64,000 bases of DNA from Sulfonitrofixus sp039714575 (lineage in GTDB: Bacteria > Campylobacterota > Campylobacteria > Campylobacterales > Sulfurimonadaceae): NCBI GenBank assembly GCA_039714575.1, contig JBDLJE010000001.1:1-64000 (forward strand). The letters are read 5' to 3'. The notes under the pieces are model-generated. The model was not told where the DNA came from. It saw only the letters and a program-made list of their open reading frames with translations, and ran no database searches. Each line of letters starts with the position of its first letter. Within the stretch, counting starts at the first letter, position 1. The position numbers were made by a program, and so were the translations under genes. This document shows, one piece after another, positions 7,733-16,521 of this stretch.

Positions 7733-8548
7733 TTGCTTACCCTTGTTCCCACTCCCATCGGCAACATCGGCGATATCTCGCTGCGCGCCATGGAAGCCCT
7801 CTCTAAAGCAGATATCCTACTCTGTGAAGACACCCGAGTCACCAAAAAACTTCTTAACATCCTAGATACACGTTATAACCTTGAACGTCGTGATCAAGAG
7901 TTTATCTCCCTGCATTCGCATAACGAAACATATTTTGTTGAAAAACTGGTCCCCTCTTTTTTTGAGCAAAATATTGTTTATGTGAGTGATGCCGGGATGC
8001 CGGGTATCAGTGACCCGGGTCAGACCCTTGTACGGTACTGTATTGATAACGCCGTTGAGTACGATGTTCTACCGGGTGCGAATGCTGTATTGACCGCTTT
8101 TGTAGCGAGTGGTTTTGTCGAGACCCAGATGCTTTTCTTCGGATTTTTGGCCCATAAGGGTGCTGAACGCAGCAACGGACTTCAAGAAGCACTGTTTAAC
8201 GGATACACAACGGTGCTGTATGAAGCGCCGCACCGTCTGGCAAAACTGCTGGATGAGTTGAGCTTAGAGGTCCCGGAACGTCGTCTGTTCCTGGCCAAAG
8301 AGTTGACAAAAAAATACCAGACCTATCTGCATGGAACGGCAAGTGAGATCAAAGAGCAGCTTTTGGGGCAGATAAAAGGGGAGTGGGTCGTGGTCATCGA
8401 GGCTGGTGATACGCGTTACTCTACGATGAGCGAGCGTGACATTTTGGCGTTTGACCTGCCTAAGAAGGTGGCTTCCAAGTTGATAGCCAAGATTACGGGA
8501 GAGAGTCCGAAAGCCTGTTACCAACGGCTGTTGGATGAAGAAAAATAA
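7733..8548 (+). CDS. rsmI: 16S rRNA 2'-O-methyltransferase RsmI
   Basis: Methylates the ribose of C1402 in 16S rRNA; belongs to the tetrapyrrole-methylase fold. The 271-residue protein starts at TTG with AGGAG seven bases upstream and has the family N-terminus TLVPTPIGNIGDISLRAMEAL, followed by ADILLCEDTRVTKKLL, the SDAGMPGISDPG loop and LPGANAVLTAFVASGF. The C-terminus, about 45 residues, forms a small helical domain (KKVASKLIAKITGESPKACYQRL). Linked to rpmE, so part of a translation-related unit. R1 copy B follows. Confidence 0.96.
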   Translation: MLTLVPTPIGNIGDISLRAMEALSKADILLCEDTRVTKKLLNILDTRYNLERRDQEFISLHSHNETYFVEKLVPSFFEQNIVYVSDAGMPGISDPGQTLVRYCIDNAVEYDVLPGANAVLTAFVASGFVETQMLFFGFLAHKGAERSNGLQEALFNGYTTVLYEAPHRLAKLLDELSLEVPERRLFLAKELTKKYQTYLHGTASEIKEQLLGQIKGEWVVVIEAGDTRYSTMSERDILAFDLPKKVASKLIAKITGESPKACYQRLLDEEK

Positions 8549-8613
8549 CCTCCTCTCTTTAATAAGTCCACTTTTTGTTATAGGATTTACAAACTTTTTA
8601 TATTTCTCAATCA

Positions 8614-9036
8614 ATCTTTATTGACCATCCTTTCTTTTTTTACGCCGCAAAAAAAAGAAACAAAAAAAGCTCCCGTGGACGGCTTCAGGGTCGACGGCTG
8701 TCGACTACCATCCTTACACTCGTTCCCTCACTAAAAACGACAAACTCCCTACGCTCAGACAATGCCGTTTTCTTAACGCTCATCTCTCCTTCCAGTCTGC
8801 CTTGCAGATGCCACGGACAATTCAAACGGTAACGCATCTATTTGAATGTAAAAGCTTGCGCTTTTGACTTAGCTGGAGTATTGTCTATTAATAGCTACGT
8901 CTTGGTACAGTTATTGAAGCCGGAGGGGTTTCGTGACTCCAAATATATGATACTTTTTACAGTAACTGTACCCGTCATAGCTCTTCTTCTTTTTCGTTAG
9001 GTTTTCTTCTTGAGCTAGCAAGAAGAAAAAGTGACA
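8614..9036 (+). repeat. R1 repeat, copy B
   Basis: Occupies most of the 648-base gap between rsmI and the rlmB-like gene, in the same orientation as copies A and C. Left hairpin: 11-bp TTTCTTTTTTT paired with AAAAAAAGAAA around loop ACGCCGC (8631-8659). The 14-nt palindrome is TCGACGGCTGTCGA (8691-8704), different in sequence from A and C but still self-complementary. Invariant hairpin with GGAGG loop at 8916-8932, enclosed by GGTACAGT (8904-8911) pairing with ACTGTACC (8965-8972). Right-end hairpin near 9001-9030. The tail seen after 4830 in copy A is missing. Bases 9037-9184 are AT-rich with nothing recognised. Confidence 0.85.
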
Positions 9037-9184
9037 AACCTCTATTCAAAGACATTCAAAATAAATTTAAAAGTCAACAAAATAGATAATATTGAAGGAA
9101 GTTAATTCAGCAAAATAAACGCCAAAATAAGAGCAAAACAGAGCCCATTAACCCTACATTACATAATATCAAGCATTTTTTGGC

Positions 9185-9190
9185 TAAAAT
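9185..9190 (+). promoter_or_regulatory. -10 box directly before the rlmB-like gene
   Basis: TAAAAT ends six bases before the ATG at 9197, with no Shine-Dalgarno sequence between; same spacing as at queD and the lolD-like gene. Confidence 0.45.
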
Positions 9191-9196
9191 CGCTCC

Positions 9197-9874
9197 ATGT
9201 TAATTTATGGCAAACAACCGGTTTATTACCTTCTTGAGAAGTATCCTAACCGCATTGAGACCCTCTACCTGGCGAAAGAGCTGGAAAAAAAAGAGTACTC
9301 ACGTCTTATGCGAATGGGTGTTACTATCAAACGTATACCACCTGAGGCAGCCCAGAAAATGGCCAAAAGTGGAAATCACCAAGGTTTCTTAGCAGATATC
9401 GATGGTGTTGAGGTGAAAAGTCTGGACGCTCTTCGCACAAAACCGTTTCTTGTGGTCTTGAGCGGTGTTACAGACATCGGTAACATTGGGGCAATTGTCC
9501 GTAGTGCTTACGCCTTGGGTGTTGACGGTATCATTGTCTGCGGTATGAAACACCTTAACCTTGAGGGCGTTGTCCGCAGTTCATCAGGTGCTATTTTTGA
9601 CCTGCCTATCTGTGTTGTCAACAATGTTCAAGATGTTATCAATGAACTTAAAACCTCCGGCACCTATCTTTACGGTGCTGTGATGGACGGTGAAGATATT
9701 AACGAAGCCAACATCACTTACAAAAGAGCTTTGATCCTGGGTAACGAGTCTGAAGGACTTACCAACAGAGTGATCTCAAAGCTTGATTATCCGGTCAGCA
9801 TCAAGATGGCACACGGCTTTGATTCGCTGAACGTAAGTGCTGCGGGAGCAATTTTAATGGATAGGATGCGTTAG
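9197..9874 (+). CDS. rlmB: TrmH/RlmB-family rRNA 2'-O-methyltransferase
   Basis: SPOUT methyltransferase of the group that includes RlmB (23S rRNA Gm2251). The 225-residue protein has a short N-terminal substrate-binding domain (MLIYGKQPVYYLLEKYP..., with GNHQGF near residue 58) and a C-terminal knotted SAM domain: GVTDIGNIGAIVRSAYALGVDG, LILGNESEGLTNRV, IKMAHGFDSLNVSAAGAILM. It is a little shorter than the 240-250 residues typical of RlmB. Exact rRNA target is inferred from family. It is followed two bases later by a RodZ-like gene. Confidence 0.85.
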   Translation: MLIYGKQPVYYLLEKYPNRIETLYLAKELEKKEYSRLMRMGVTIKRIPPEAAQKMAKSGNHQGFLADIDGVEVKSLDALRTKPFLVVLSGVTDIGNIGAIVRSAYALGVDGIIVCGMKHLNLEGVVRSSSGAIFDLPICVVNNVQDVINELKTSGTYLYGAVMDGEDINEANITYKRALILGNESEGLTNRVISKLDYPVSIKMAHGFDSLNVSAAGAILMDRMR

Positions 9875-9876
9875 AT

Positions 9877-10791
9877 ATGGAAGGATTCAAGAAACTACAA
9901 GAAATTGGCAGCGATGAGATCGTTTCTGCAACACATATTCCGGCTATTCATATTGAGAAAATATTGAATAAAGAGTTTGAAAATTTCCAAAAACCACAGT
10001 TTTTTGGTTTTATCTCTATTTTAGAACGTGAATATAAGATCGATCTTTCCGAGCTTAAACAAGAATTTCTTTTTATAAGAGCAGAAGAGGCCCCGCAAGA
10101 GGCAAGTTTTGATGTTGCAGATAACAGTTCAAAACTGTCAGAAAACAGAAAACCACTTTCACAAAACAAAAATGTCATGTATGGGGCAGCTGCCGCTTTT
10201 GTCGCCATCATACTGATCGTTTTGAGCAGCATGATCGACTTCTCTCCATCAAAAGAGCAGAAGATCGAGATCAACAATACGGCGATCGACCAGGCAAAAA
10301 AGAACTTGAATATTGAGCCTGTTCATGTTATGAATGTTGAAGAGATGATGCGAAACAATGTGATCGAATCTGCTGAGCACGGGCAGGATGTGCAAGAGGC
10401 GAATATCTCGACAGTCAAAGATGAAACAGTACAAGAGAGTGCACCGGTAGAAGCTGTGCAGGCAGAGGTCGATACCTTGGAGCCGGTAAGCAGTACAGAG
10501 CCGATGATGCCGCTCTATCTTCGTATTGTTCCCAGAGGCAAACTTTGGTTAGGGATCATCAATGCAGAGACGCATCGCCGCAGGGTAGAGACGATCACTG
10601 AACCGCTTATACTGGACGCTGAAAAAAGCTGGTTGATCTTTACCGGTTATGGCCACCTTAGTATGGATTGCGGTGATACAACAACGAAGTATCGTGAAAA
10701 CAACAAGCTTCTCTTTTTATACGAAGGCGGTATCTGCCAACGAATTGACGAAGAAGAGTTCAAAGCACGAAACAAGGGCAAATTGTGGTAA
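9877..10791 (+). CDS. Single-pass membrane protein with RodZ-like layout, function unknown
   Basis: 304 residues. The cytoplasmic N-terminus (1-100) is helical and resembles a small helix-turn-helix domain (GSDEIVSATHIPAIHIEKIL). One membrane helix spans about 101-121. A low-complexity acidic periplasmic linker follows (about 122-208), then a beta-rich C-terminal region (PLYLRIVPRGKLWLGIIN..., 209-300). This order - HTH, membrane helix, linker, beta domain - is that of the cell-shape protein RodZ, but sequence similarity is not obvious to me. It overlaps the following periplasmic protein by seven bases, so the two may work together. Confidence 0.6.
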   Translation: MEGFKKLQEIGSDEIVSATHIPAIHIEKILNKEFENFQKPQFFGFISILEREYKIDLSELKQEFLFIRAEEAPQEASFDVADNSSKLSENRKPLSQNKNVMYGAAAAFVAIILIVLSSMIDFSPSKEQKIEINNTAIDQAKKNLNIEPVHVMNVEEMMRNNVIESAEHGQDVQEANISTVKDETVQESAPVEAVQAEVDTLEPVSSTEPMMPLYLRIVPRGKLWLGIINAETHRRRVETITEPLILDAEKSWLIFTGYGHLSMDCGDTTTKYRENNKLLFLYEGGICQRIDEEEFKARNKGKLW

Positions 10792-11690
10792 AGAAGCTGT
10801 TAGCAGCGGTTCTTTTTACGGTTTCTCTTTTTGGCAGTGAAGCAGTGACCTGGGGCGTTGACGAGAACAATGCCTCGACACAGCAGGAGCAGCTAGAAGA
10901 GAAAGAACCATTGACGAGAGAAGAGCTTCTTGATGAGAAGATCATCTCTTTCATCGGTGAAGAGTCTTATGAGATGAACAAGGATTACATTCACATAAAC
11001 TTTAAAAGAGTCGATAGCTTTTATATCAAAGAGCGTATCAATGTTGTAAAAGTTGTTGAGACCTTGGAGGAGAATGGCCTGCTGCACCTCTTTTTTGAAG
11101 AGCCGCAGCAGTATGAGATGACATTTCACTCTACGGGAGACCCTCTCTTCTTTGTCAAGTTGATGGGCGACACCCTTCGTGATATCGGCTATTACCGTTA
11201 TGTGACGAAAGAGTCTACTAATGACGAGAGCGGCTTTGAGTGGAAGATCTCTCTTGAAGCTGAGTATGTGACAGACCCGGTACTGCTGCGTAAAGAGCTT
11301 GCTACCCGCGGATGTGAAATCATTGATATTGTACGTAATTCGGCAACGGACTGGCACTACAACATCGACACCTCAAAAGCGCACCTTAAAGCGTTCGCGC
11401 TTAAAAGCGGCAAGACAAAGAAGTATAAACGTCTTCAGTATGCCAAATGGCTTGATGTCGCCCACATAAAGTCCATAAAGATCAAAAGTCACAGAGCAAA
11501 TTTCTGGCACCCGTATATTGCACTTTATGACAGCTCGTTACGCCTGTTGAAAGTGATCAAACAAGATAAAGAGACAAAGAATTTTACTTTAACACTGCCC
11601 GAAGAGACTCGCTACATTAGAGTCAGCGACCTTTATACAATTACCAATATTAGATATGGACTAGTGTTTAGTCCTTCTGGAAAAAGATAG
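10785..11690 (+). CDS. Periplasmic protein of unknown function
   Basis: 301 residues starting at a GTG inside the end of the preceding gene. An N-terminal signal peptide (VKKLLAAVLFTVSLFGSEA) predicts export. The rest is charged and soluble, with no cysteine pair or membrane helix. The last third (SIKIKSHRANFWHPYIALYDSSLRLLKVIKQ...RYIRVSD) looks like a beta-sandwich module with alternating hydrophobic strands. I do not recognise a family. Translational coupling to the RodZ-like protein suggests a shared envelope role; that is an inference. Confidence 0.6.
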   Translation: MVKKLLAAVLFTVSLFGSEAVTWGVDENNASTQQEQLEEKEPLTREELLDEKIISFIGEESYEMNKDYIHINFKRVDSFYIKERINVVKVVETLEENGLLHLFFEEPQQYEMTFHSTGDPLFFVKLMGDTLRDIGYYRYVTKESTNDESGFEWKISLEAEYVTDPVLLRKELATRGCEIIDIVRNSATDWHYNIDTSKAHLKAFALKSGKTKKYKRLQYAKWLDVAHIKSIKIKSHRANFWHPYIALYDSSLRLLKVIKQDKETKNFTLTLPEETRYIRVSDLYTITNIRYGLVFSPSGKR

Positions 11691-11698
11691 GAGAAAAT

Positions 11699-12919
11699 AT
11701 GTTCGATGAGATAGAGTTTGACCGCATTAAGAGACTGCCAAAGTATGTTTTTGCAGAGGTAAACGACCTTAAGATGGCAGAGCGCCGTGCCGGTGCGGAT
11801 GTTATCGATTTTTCAATGGGTAACCCGGATGGTGATACCCCTGAGCATATTCGTGAGAAGCTTGTAGAGTCAGCACAGAAGACAAAGACACATGGTTATT
11901 CAACGTCTAAGGGTATTCCTAAGCTGTTGATGGCGATCTCTGACTGGTACAAGAGACGTTATGACTGTGATCTTGACCCGATGACAGAGACAGTTGCGAC
12001 GATGGGAAGTAAAGAGGGGTATGCGCACCTCTGTTACGCTATTACCAACCCGGGCGATGTGGCGGTTGTTCCTGATCCGACGTATCCGATCCACAGTTAC
12101 GCCTTTATCTTAGCGGGTGGTAACGTTGTCAAGTTTGGTCTGGAGTTTGATGAAGACTACAAGATCGATGAAGATAAGTTCCTGGACGATCTTGCACGTG
12201 TCTTTAAAGAGAGCTCTCCACGTCCTAAATATGTCTTGGTCAACTTCCCGCATAACCCGACGACTGCAACGGTGACGTTAGATTTCTATGCACGTCTTGT
12301 CGCGATGGCAAAAAAAGAGCGTTTTTACATTATCTCTGATATCGCTTATGGTGACATCACTTTTGATGGTTATAAAACACCTTCTATCATGCAGATCGAA
12401 GGGGCTAAAGATGTAGCGGTTGAGTCGTTTACCCTCTCTAAAAGTTACAATATGGCCGGTTGGCGTGTCGGTTTCTTCGTGGGTAACAAAAAACTTATCG
12501 GCGCACTTCAGAAGATCAAGTCATGGTTGGATTACGGAATGTTCACACCGATTCAAGTCGCGGCTACTGTTGCACTTAACGGCGATCAGCAGTGTGTACG
12601 AGATATTACGGACAAATATGACCATCGTCAGGATGTGCTTATTGAAGCCTTTGGCCGAGCAGGCTGGAAGATCAGACGTAACCAGGCGAGTATGTTCGTC
12701 TGGGCAAAGATCCCTGAGTGTGTCGAGCACTTGGGTTCACTGGAGTTCTCAAAACGCCTTTTGGTCGAAGCTCAGGTGGCTGTAGCGCCGGGTATCGGTT
12801 TCGGTGAGTATGGTGAGAACTATGTGCGTATCGCCTTGATCGAAAATGATAACCGTATTCGCCAGGCCGCGCGTAATATCAAAGAGTTTTTAAAACAGTT
12901 TCAAGAGGGTGAGAAGTAA
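11699..12919 (+). CDS. alaC: Alanine aminotransferase AlaC-like
   Basis: Fold-type I PLP aminotransferase, 406 residues, closely resembling E. coli AlaC: N-terminus RLPKYVFAEVNDLK, DFSMGNPDG, HGYSTSKGIP, and the PLP-lysine segment TLSKSYNMAGWRVGF (Lys 248). AlaC makes alanine from pyruvate and glutamate. The same subfamily is also close to LL-diaminopimelate aminotransferase, so a role in lysine/aspartate-family metabolism cannot be excluded, especially as the stop overlaps the start of hom by one base. RBS TAGGAG precedes the ATG. Confidence 0.82.
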   Translation: MFDEIEFDRIKRLPKYVFAEVNDLKMAERRAGADVIDFSMGNPDGDTPEHIREKLVESAQKTKTHGYSTSKGIPKLLMAISDWYKRRYDCDLDPMTETVATMGSKEGYAHLCYAITNPGDVAVVPDPTYPIHSYAFILAGGNVVKFGLEFDEDYKIDEDKFLDDLARVFKESSPRPKYVLVNFPHNPTTATVTLDFYARLVAMAKKERFYIISDIAYGDITFDGYKTPSIMQIEGAKDVAVESFTLSKSYNMAGWRVGFFVGNKKLIGALQKIKSWLDYGMFTPIQVAATVALNGDQQCVRDITDKYDHRQDVLIEAFGRAGWKIRRNQASMFVWAKIPECVEHLGSLEFSKRLLVEAQVAVAPGIGFGEYGENYVRIALIENDNRIRQAARNIKEFLKQFQEGEK

Positions 12920-14178
12920 TGCTAAAAGTTGGTGTAATAGGTGTTGGTACTGTTGGGACTTCAGTTGTTAAGATCTTAAATGACAACAGAGAGATGATCA
13001 CGGCCCGTGCTGGCCGCGAAGTGATTGTCACATCAGGTGTTGTTAAAAACCTCTCTAAAGATCGCGGTTTGGATATTAAACTCTCTGATAACCCGTATGA
13101 CATCGTAAACGATCCTGAGATCGATGTCGTTGTGGAACTTATGGGCGGGGTTGAAGAGCCGTTTGAAGTCGTTAAGACAGCGCTGCAAAACGGTAAAGCA
13201 GTGGTGACGGCTAACAAAGCACTTCTTGCTTACCACCGTTATGAACTTCAGGATATTGCTAAAGACCTTCCTTTTGAATATGAGGCGAGTGTTGCCGGCG
13301 GTATCCCTATCATCAATGCCCTTCGTGACGGTCTTTCAGCTAACCACATCGAGTCGATGATGGGTATCTTGAACGGTACCTGTAACTATATGATGACCAA
13401 GATGACGGATGAGGGTGTTGCGTATGATGCCATCTTGAAAGAGTCTCAAGAGTTGGGTTATGCTGAGGCTGATCCGACCTTTGATGTCGGTGGTTTTGAT
13501 GCGGCACATAAACTGCTGATCCTGGCTTCTATCGCCTATGGTATCGATGCTAAACCGGAAGATATCCTGATCGAGGGGATCGACAATGTCACTCAAGATG
13601 ATATCGCCTTTGCCAAGGAGTTCGGTTATGCGGTGAAACTTCTTGGTATCGCTAAGCGTGACGGTGATGAAGTAGAGCTTCGTGTTCATGCTGCACTGAT
13701 ATCTAAAGATGAGATGATCGCGAAGATTGACGGTGTTATGAACGGTATCAGCGTAGTCGGTGACAAAGTCGGTGAGACACTCTATTATGGTCCGGGTGCC
13801 GGTGGTGATGCAACAGCAAGTGCTGTTGTGGCAAACATCATCGATATCGCACGTTCAGGTAAGTCTGCACCGATGTTGGGTTTTGACAAGCCGCTTGAAA
13901 ACGGGCTCTCTCTTAAAAATAGAGATGAGATCAACTCAAAGTATTATCTGCGTTTCAGTGTTATTGATAAGCCGGGTGTTCTTGCCGAGATCACAAAGCT
14001 CTTTGGTGAACACAACATCTCTATAGAGACTATTTTACAGCGTCCATCTGACTCAGATTCGGTCAATTTACTTCTTTCTACACACATGGCGGTTGAACGT
14101 AATATTCAAGATGTTATCGCAGCGAGTGAAAAACTTGATTTTGTGACGTCAAAACCGGTAATGATCCGTATCGTTTAA
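12919..14178 (+). CDS. hom: Homoserine dehydrogenase
   Basis: NAD(P)-dependent reduction of aspartate semialdehyde to homoserine, on the path to threonine and methionine. 419 residues: Rossmann motif GVIGVGTVGTSV near residue 5, VVTANKALLA near 95, the catalytic domain with GILNGTCNYMMTKM and SQELGYAEADPTFDVGGFDAAHK, and a C-terminal ACT domain (RFSVIDKPGVLAEITKLFGEHNISIETI) expected to bind a feedback amino acid, usually threonine. It shares one base with the upstream aminotransferase gene. Its TAA stop is the first part of R2 copy a. Confidence 0.96.
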   Translation: MLKVGVIGVGTVGTSVVKILNDNREMITARAGREVIVTSGVVKNLSKDRGLDIKLSDNPYDIVNDPEIDVVVELMGGVEEPFEVVKTALQNGKAVVTANKALLAYHRYELQDIAKDLPFEYEASVAGGIPIINALRDGLSANHIESMMGILNGTCNYMMTKMTDEGVAYDAILKESQELGYAEADPTFDVGGFDAAHKLLILASIAYGIDAKPEDILIEGIDNVTQDDIAFAKEFGYAVKLLGIAKRDGDEVELRVHAALISKDEMIAKIDGVMNGISVVGDKVGETLYYGPGAGGDATASAVVANIIDIARSGKSAPMLGFDKPLENGLSLKNRDEINSKYYLRFSVIDKPGVLAEITKLFGEHNISIETILQRPSDSDSVNLLLSTHMAVERNIQDVIAASEKLDFVTSKPVMIRIV

Positions 14179-14284
14179 AAAGATACAGCTTCGGTGCAAT
14201 TTGTACTGGAGTTCACCTCTCGACGCACATTAGTGCGCCTTCGGATTCACATCCGGCACAACTTACACCAAATCTGAAACTTTT
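14177..14284 (+). repeat. R2 element, copy a, starting inside the hom stop codon
   Basis: About 108 nt. Closing stem AAAAG (14178-14182) with CTTTT (14280-14284) and CAG (14186-14188) with CTG (14274-14276). Hairpin 1: a 10-bp stem after the closing helix, GTGCA side joined by loop ATT, containing three G-U pairs. Hairpin 2: CGCAC (14224-14228), loop ATTA, GTGCG (14233-14237). Conserved single-stranded stretches are TTCACC and ACACCAAATCT. The rest of the 284-base gap before the fdh gene holds its promoter and a dyad. Confidence 0.8.
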
Positions 14285-14395
14285 ATAAGGGTTATTTTAA
14301 AACGTTTGAGAAAAACTCTTACAAAATAATTAATCCCATCCCAATTACATACACTTTCAAACTTATTAAGTCGTGACACTGTAAACTAGCTTGCT

Positions 14396-14440
14396 AAAAT
14401 AGTGAACAGTACAATTGCTGATTTTATTGTTTACTATTTT
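14396..14440 (+). promoter_or_regulatory. Inverted repeat around the -10 box of the formate-dehydrogenase-like gene
   Basis: AAAATAGTGAACA (14396-14408) and TGTTTACTATTTT (14428-14440) are 13-base arms with one mismatch and a 19-base spacer. TACAAT at 14410-14415, a plausible -10 box, lies at the left edge of the spacer. This placement suits a repressor/activator operator, or an mRNA hairpin just upstream of the start at 14463. The regulator is unknown. Confidence 0.5.
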
Positions 14441-14462
14441 AATCACAGAACTAGGCAGAACC

Positions 14463-16517
14463 ATGGAAACTATTGATAGCGTATGTACATATTGTGGGGT
14501 TGGATGCGACATTGCAGCTAATGTTGAAGACAATAAGATCGTAAAGATCTTTGCTCATCCTGATGGGGTTGTATCGCAAGGTAAACTCTGTATCAAGGGT
14601 AAGTACGGCTATGACTTTGTATCTGCTGATGATAGATTGCGTATTCCTCGTATTCGCAAAAGCTTTTTAGACAAAAATCCAGCTATTAAAGAGGCAGTTG
14701 CTTCCACTTTGGTTGACTTGGATGAGACCTGGTATGAGACAGACCTTGATGCTGCGACTACTGCCTGTGCTATGAAGATGAAAGAGACGCAAAAGAACTA
14801 CGGCCGCAAGTCGATCTGTTCTATTGGCGGGGCTAGAAGTTCTTGTGAAAGTGCTTATCTTTTCCAAAAATTCACTCGTCATACTCTGAACTCTCCTCAT
14901 GTTGACAACTGTGCCAGAGTCTGTCACTCTCCGTCACTGAGTGGTATGAAAGTAACCATAGGTGAGGGCGCTGCCACAAATCCATACAGTGATATTTACA
15001 ATGCAGAGTTTATGATAGTTATCGGCTCTAATACAACCGAAGCGCATCCTATCATTGCAAACCGTATCATCGATGTTGCTCGCGAGCATGACAACTTAGC
15101 CGTTTTTGACGTTCGTGAGATCAAGCTTCACCGTTTCTCAAAATACAAGGCGATCATGCCGCATGAAGCAAATCTTTTAACGCTTAATATGATTGCGTAT
15201 GTGATCATGGATGAAGAGCTTTATGATGAGAGTTTTATAGCAGACAGAACGGCAGGTTTTGACGACTTCAGAGAGAAGATCATGAATGACCCTTACGCTA
15301 ATCCTGACTATTATAACGGGGTTGAGGGGTATGAGTACCTATCAAAAATGATAAGAAAAGTAGCTCGCGAGTATGCGCTTAAAAAGTCTATGATCTTCTG
15401 GGGACTTGGGGTCACTGAACATATAGATGGCTCGTATGCTGTTATGGCGATGGTTCACCTTGCACTTATGACGGGAAATGTAGGAAAATCCGGTACCGGG
15501 CTTATGCCTCTTCGTGGTCAAAACAACGTTCAAGGGACTTGTGATATGGGAATGCTTCCATATTTTGCACCGGATTATCAAGAGCCTAAAGAGGTTGGTC
15601 TTATGACGCCTCAGCTAGTTGATGAGATGCTTGAAGATAGAGTGAAAGTTGTTCTCAACATCGGTGAAGATCTGACGCATATCCATCCAAATCTTAACAA
15701 AGTCGACCGTGCATTTGAGAAGCTTGATATGATCTTTGTTCAAGAGCTCTTTATGACTGATATCGCAAATCGTGCTGACATCGTAGTTGGCGTTAAATCT
15801 GCATATGAGAAAACCGGTGTTTATGTAAACGCAATGAGAAGACTTCACCTTTCGCAGCCTCTTGTAGAATCAGACCTGCCGGATGACTGGGAAGTACTTA
15901 AACTCCTTGACAATAAGATGGGTGGAGATGCTGACTATCAATCTTCTAAAGAGGTATGGGAAGAGGTTCAAAAAGTAGCTTACAGACGTTTTAGCGGTGC
16001 TGATTATCATAGACTTGAAAAACATCGTAAACGTGGACTACAGTGGCCGGTACATACAGAAGACACTCCTATACTTCATCAGCTTGACTTCCGTACCGAT
16101 GATGGTCTTGGGCATTTCAAATACAACCAGTACAGACTTCGCGGTATGATCAAAGAGATCATGGAGAAAAAACTTACGGGCTATCATCTAAGTACTGGAA
16201 GAACTTTGGCACACTATAACAATGCCGCTCAGACATCACGCAGTGAGAACCTGATGAAACGTTATGACGAAGATGTTCTGTTGGTATGTGAAGAGGACGC
16301 GGCAGACTTTACAACCGAAAGAGTGATCCTTAGAAGTGAATTTGGCGAGACAACACCGCTTACGATCAAGATCACCGACAAAGTACAGCCGAAAACACTC
16401 TTCTCTACCTTCCATCACGCGAAATCCAGGATCAATGCTCTTTTCGGTGATGCCAGCGATGAGGTTATCTTGACGGCGGCGTTTAAGACGATAAAAGTCG
16501 AGATTATCCCGGTCTAG
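14463..16517 (+). CDS. Molybdopterin oxidoreductase, formate dehydrogenase catalytic-subunit type
   Basis: 684 residues from the ATG at 14463; a longer frame adds 16 hydrophobic residues with no support. The N-terminus has a [4Fe-4S] site (Cys 8, 11, 15, 43). DNCARVCHSPS places Cys 154 at the metal-ligand position, so this is a cysteine, not selenocysteine, form. GARSSCESAY, GLGVTEH...MVHLALMTGNVGKSGTG and PLRGQNNVQG match FdhF/FdhA-type proteins, which oxidise formate or reduce CO2. There is no Tat signal, so it should be cytoplasmic. No FdhB/iron-sulfur partner, NAD-binding subunit or FdhD/FdhE lies nearby, so its electron partner is unknown. A related oxidoreductase substrate is possible. 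Confidence 0.8.
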   Translation: METIDSVCTYCGVGCDIAANVEDNKIVKIFAHPDGVVSQGKLCIKGKYGYDFVSADDRLRIPRIRKSFLDKNPAIKEAVASTLVDLDETWYETDLDAATTACAMKMKETQKNYGRKSICSIGGARSSCESAYLFQKFTRHTLNSPHVDNCARVCHSPSLSGMKVTIGEGAATNPYSDIYNAEFMIVIGSNTTEAHPIIANRIIDVAREHDNLAVFDVREIKLHRFSKYKAIMPHEANLLTLNMIAYVIMDEELYDESFIADRTAGFDDFREKIMNDPYANPDYYNGVEGYEYLSKMIRKVAREYALKKSMIFWGLGVTEHIDGSYAVMAMVHLALMTGNVGKSGTGLMPLRGQNNVQGTCDMGMLPYFAPDYQEPKEVGLMTPQLVDEMLEDRVKVVLNIGEDLTHIHPNLNKVDRAFEKLDMIFVQELFMTDIANRADIVVGVKSAYEKTGVYVNAMRRLHLSQPLVESDLPDDWEVLKLLDNKMGGDADYQSSKEVWEEVQKVAYRRFSGADYHRLEKHRKRGLQWPVHTEDTPILHQLDFRTDDGLGHFKYNQYRLRGMIKEIMEKKLTGYHLSTGRTLAHYNNAAQTSRSENLMKRYDEDVLLVCEEDAADFTTERVILRSEFGETTPLTIKITDKVQPKTLFSTFHHAKSRINALFGDASDEVILTAAFKTIKVEIIPV

Positions 16518-16521
16518 TACG

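Noticed and set aside
8614..9036. R1 as a pseudogene or coding remnant
   Set aside because: The three copies differ by indels not in multiples of three and have stops in all frames, while hairpins and palindromes are kept.
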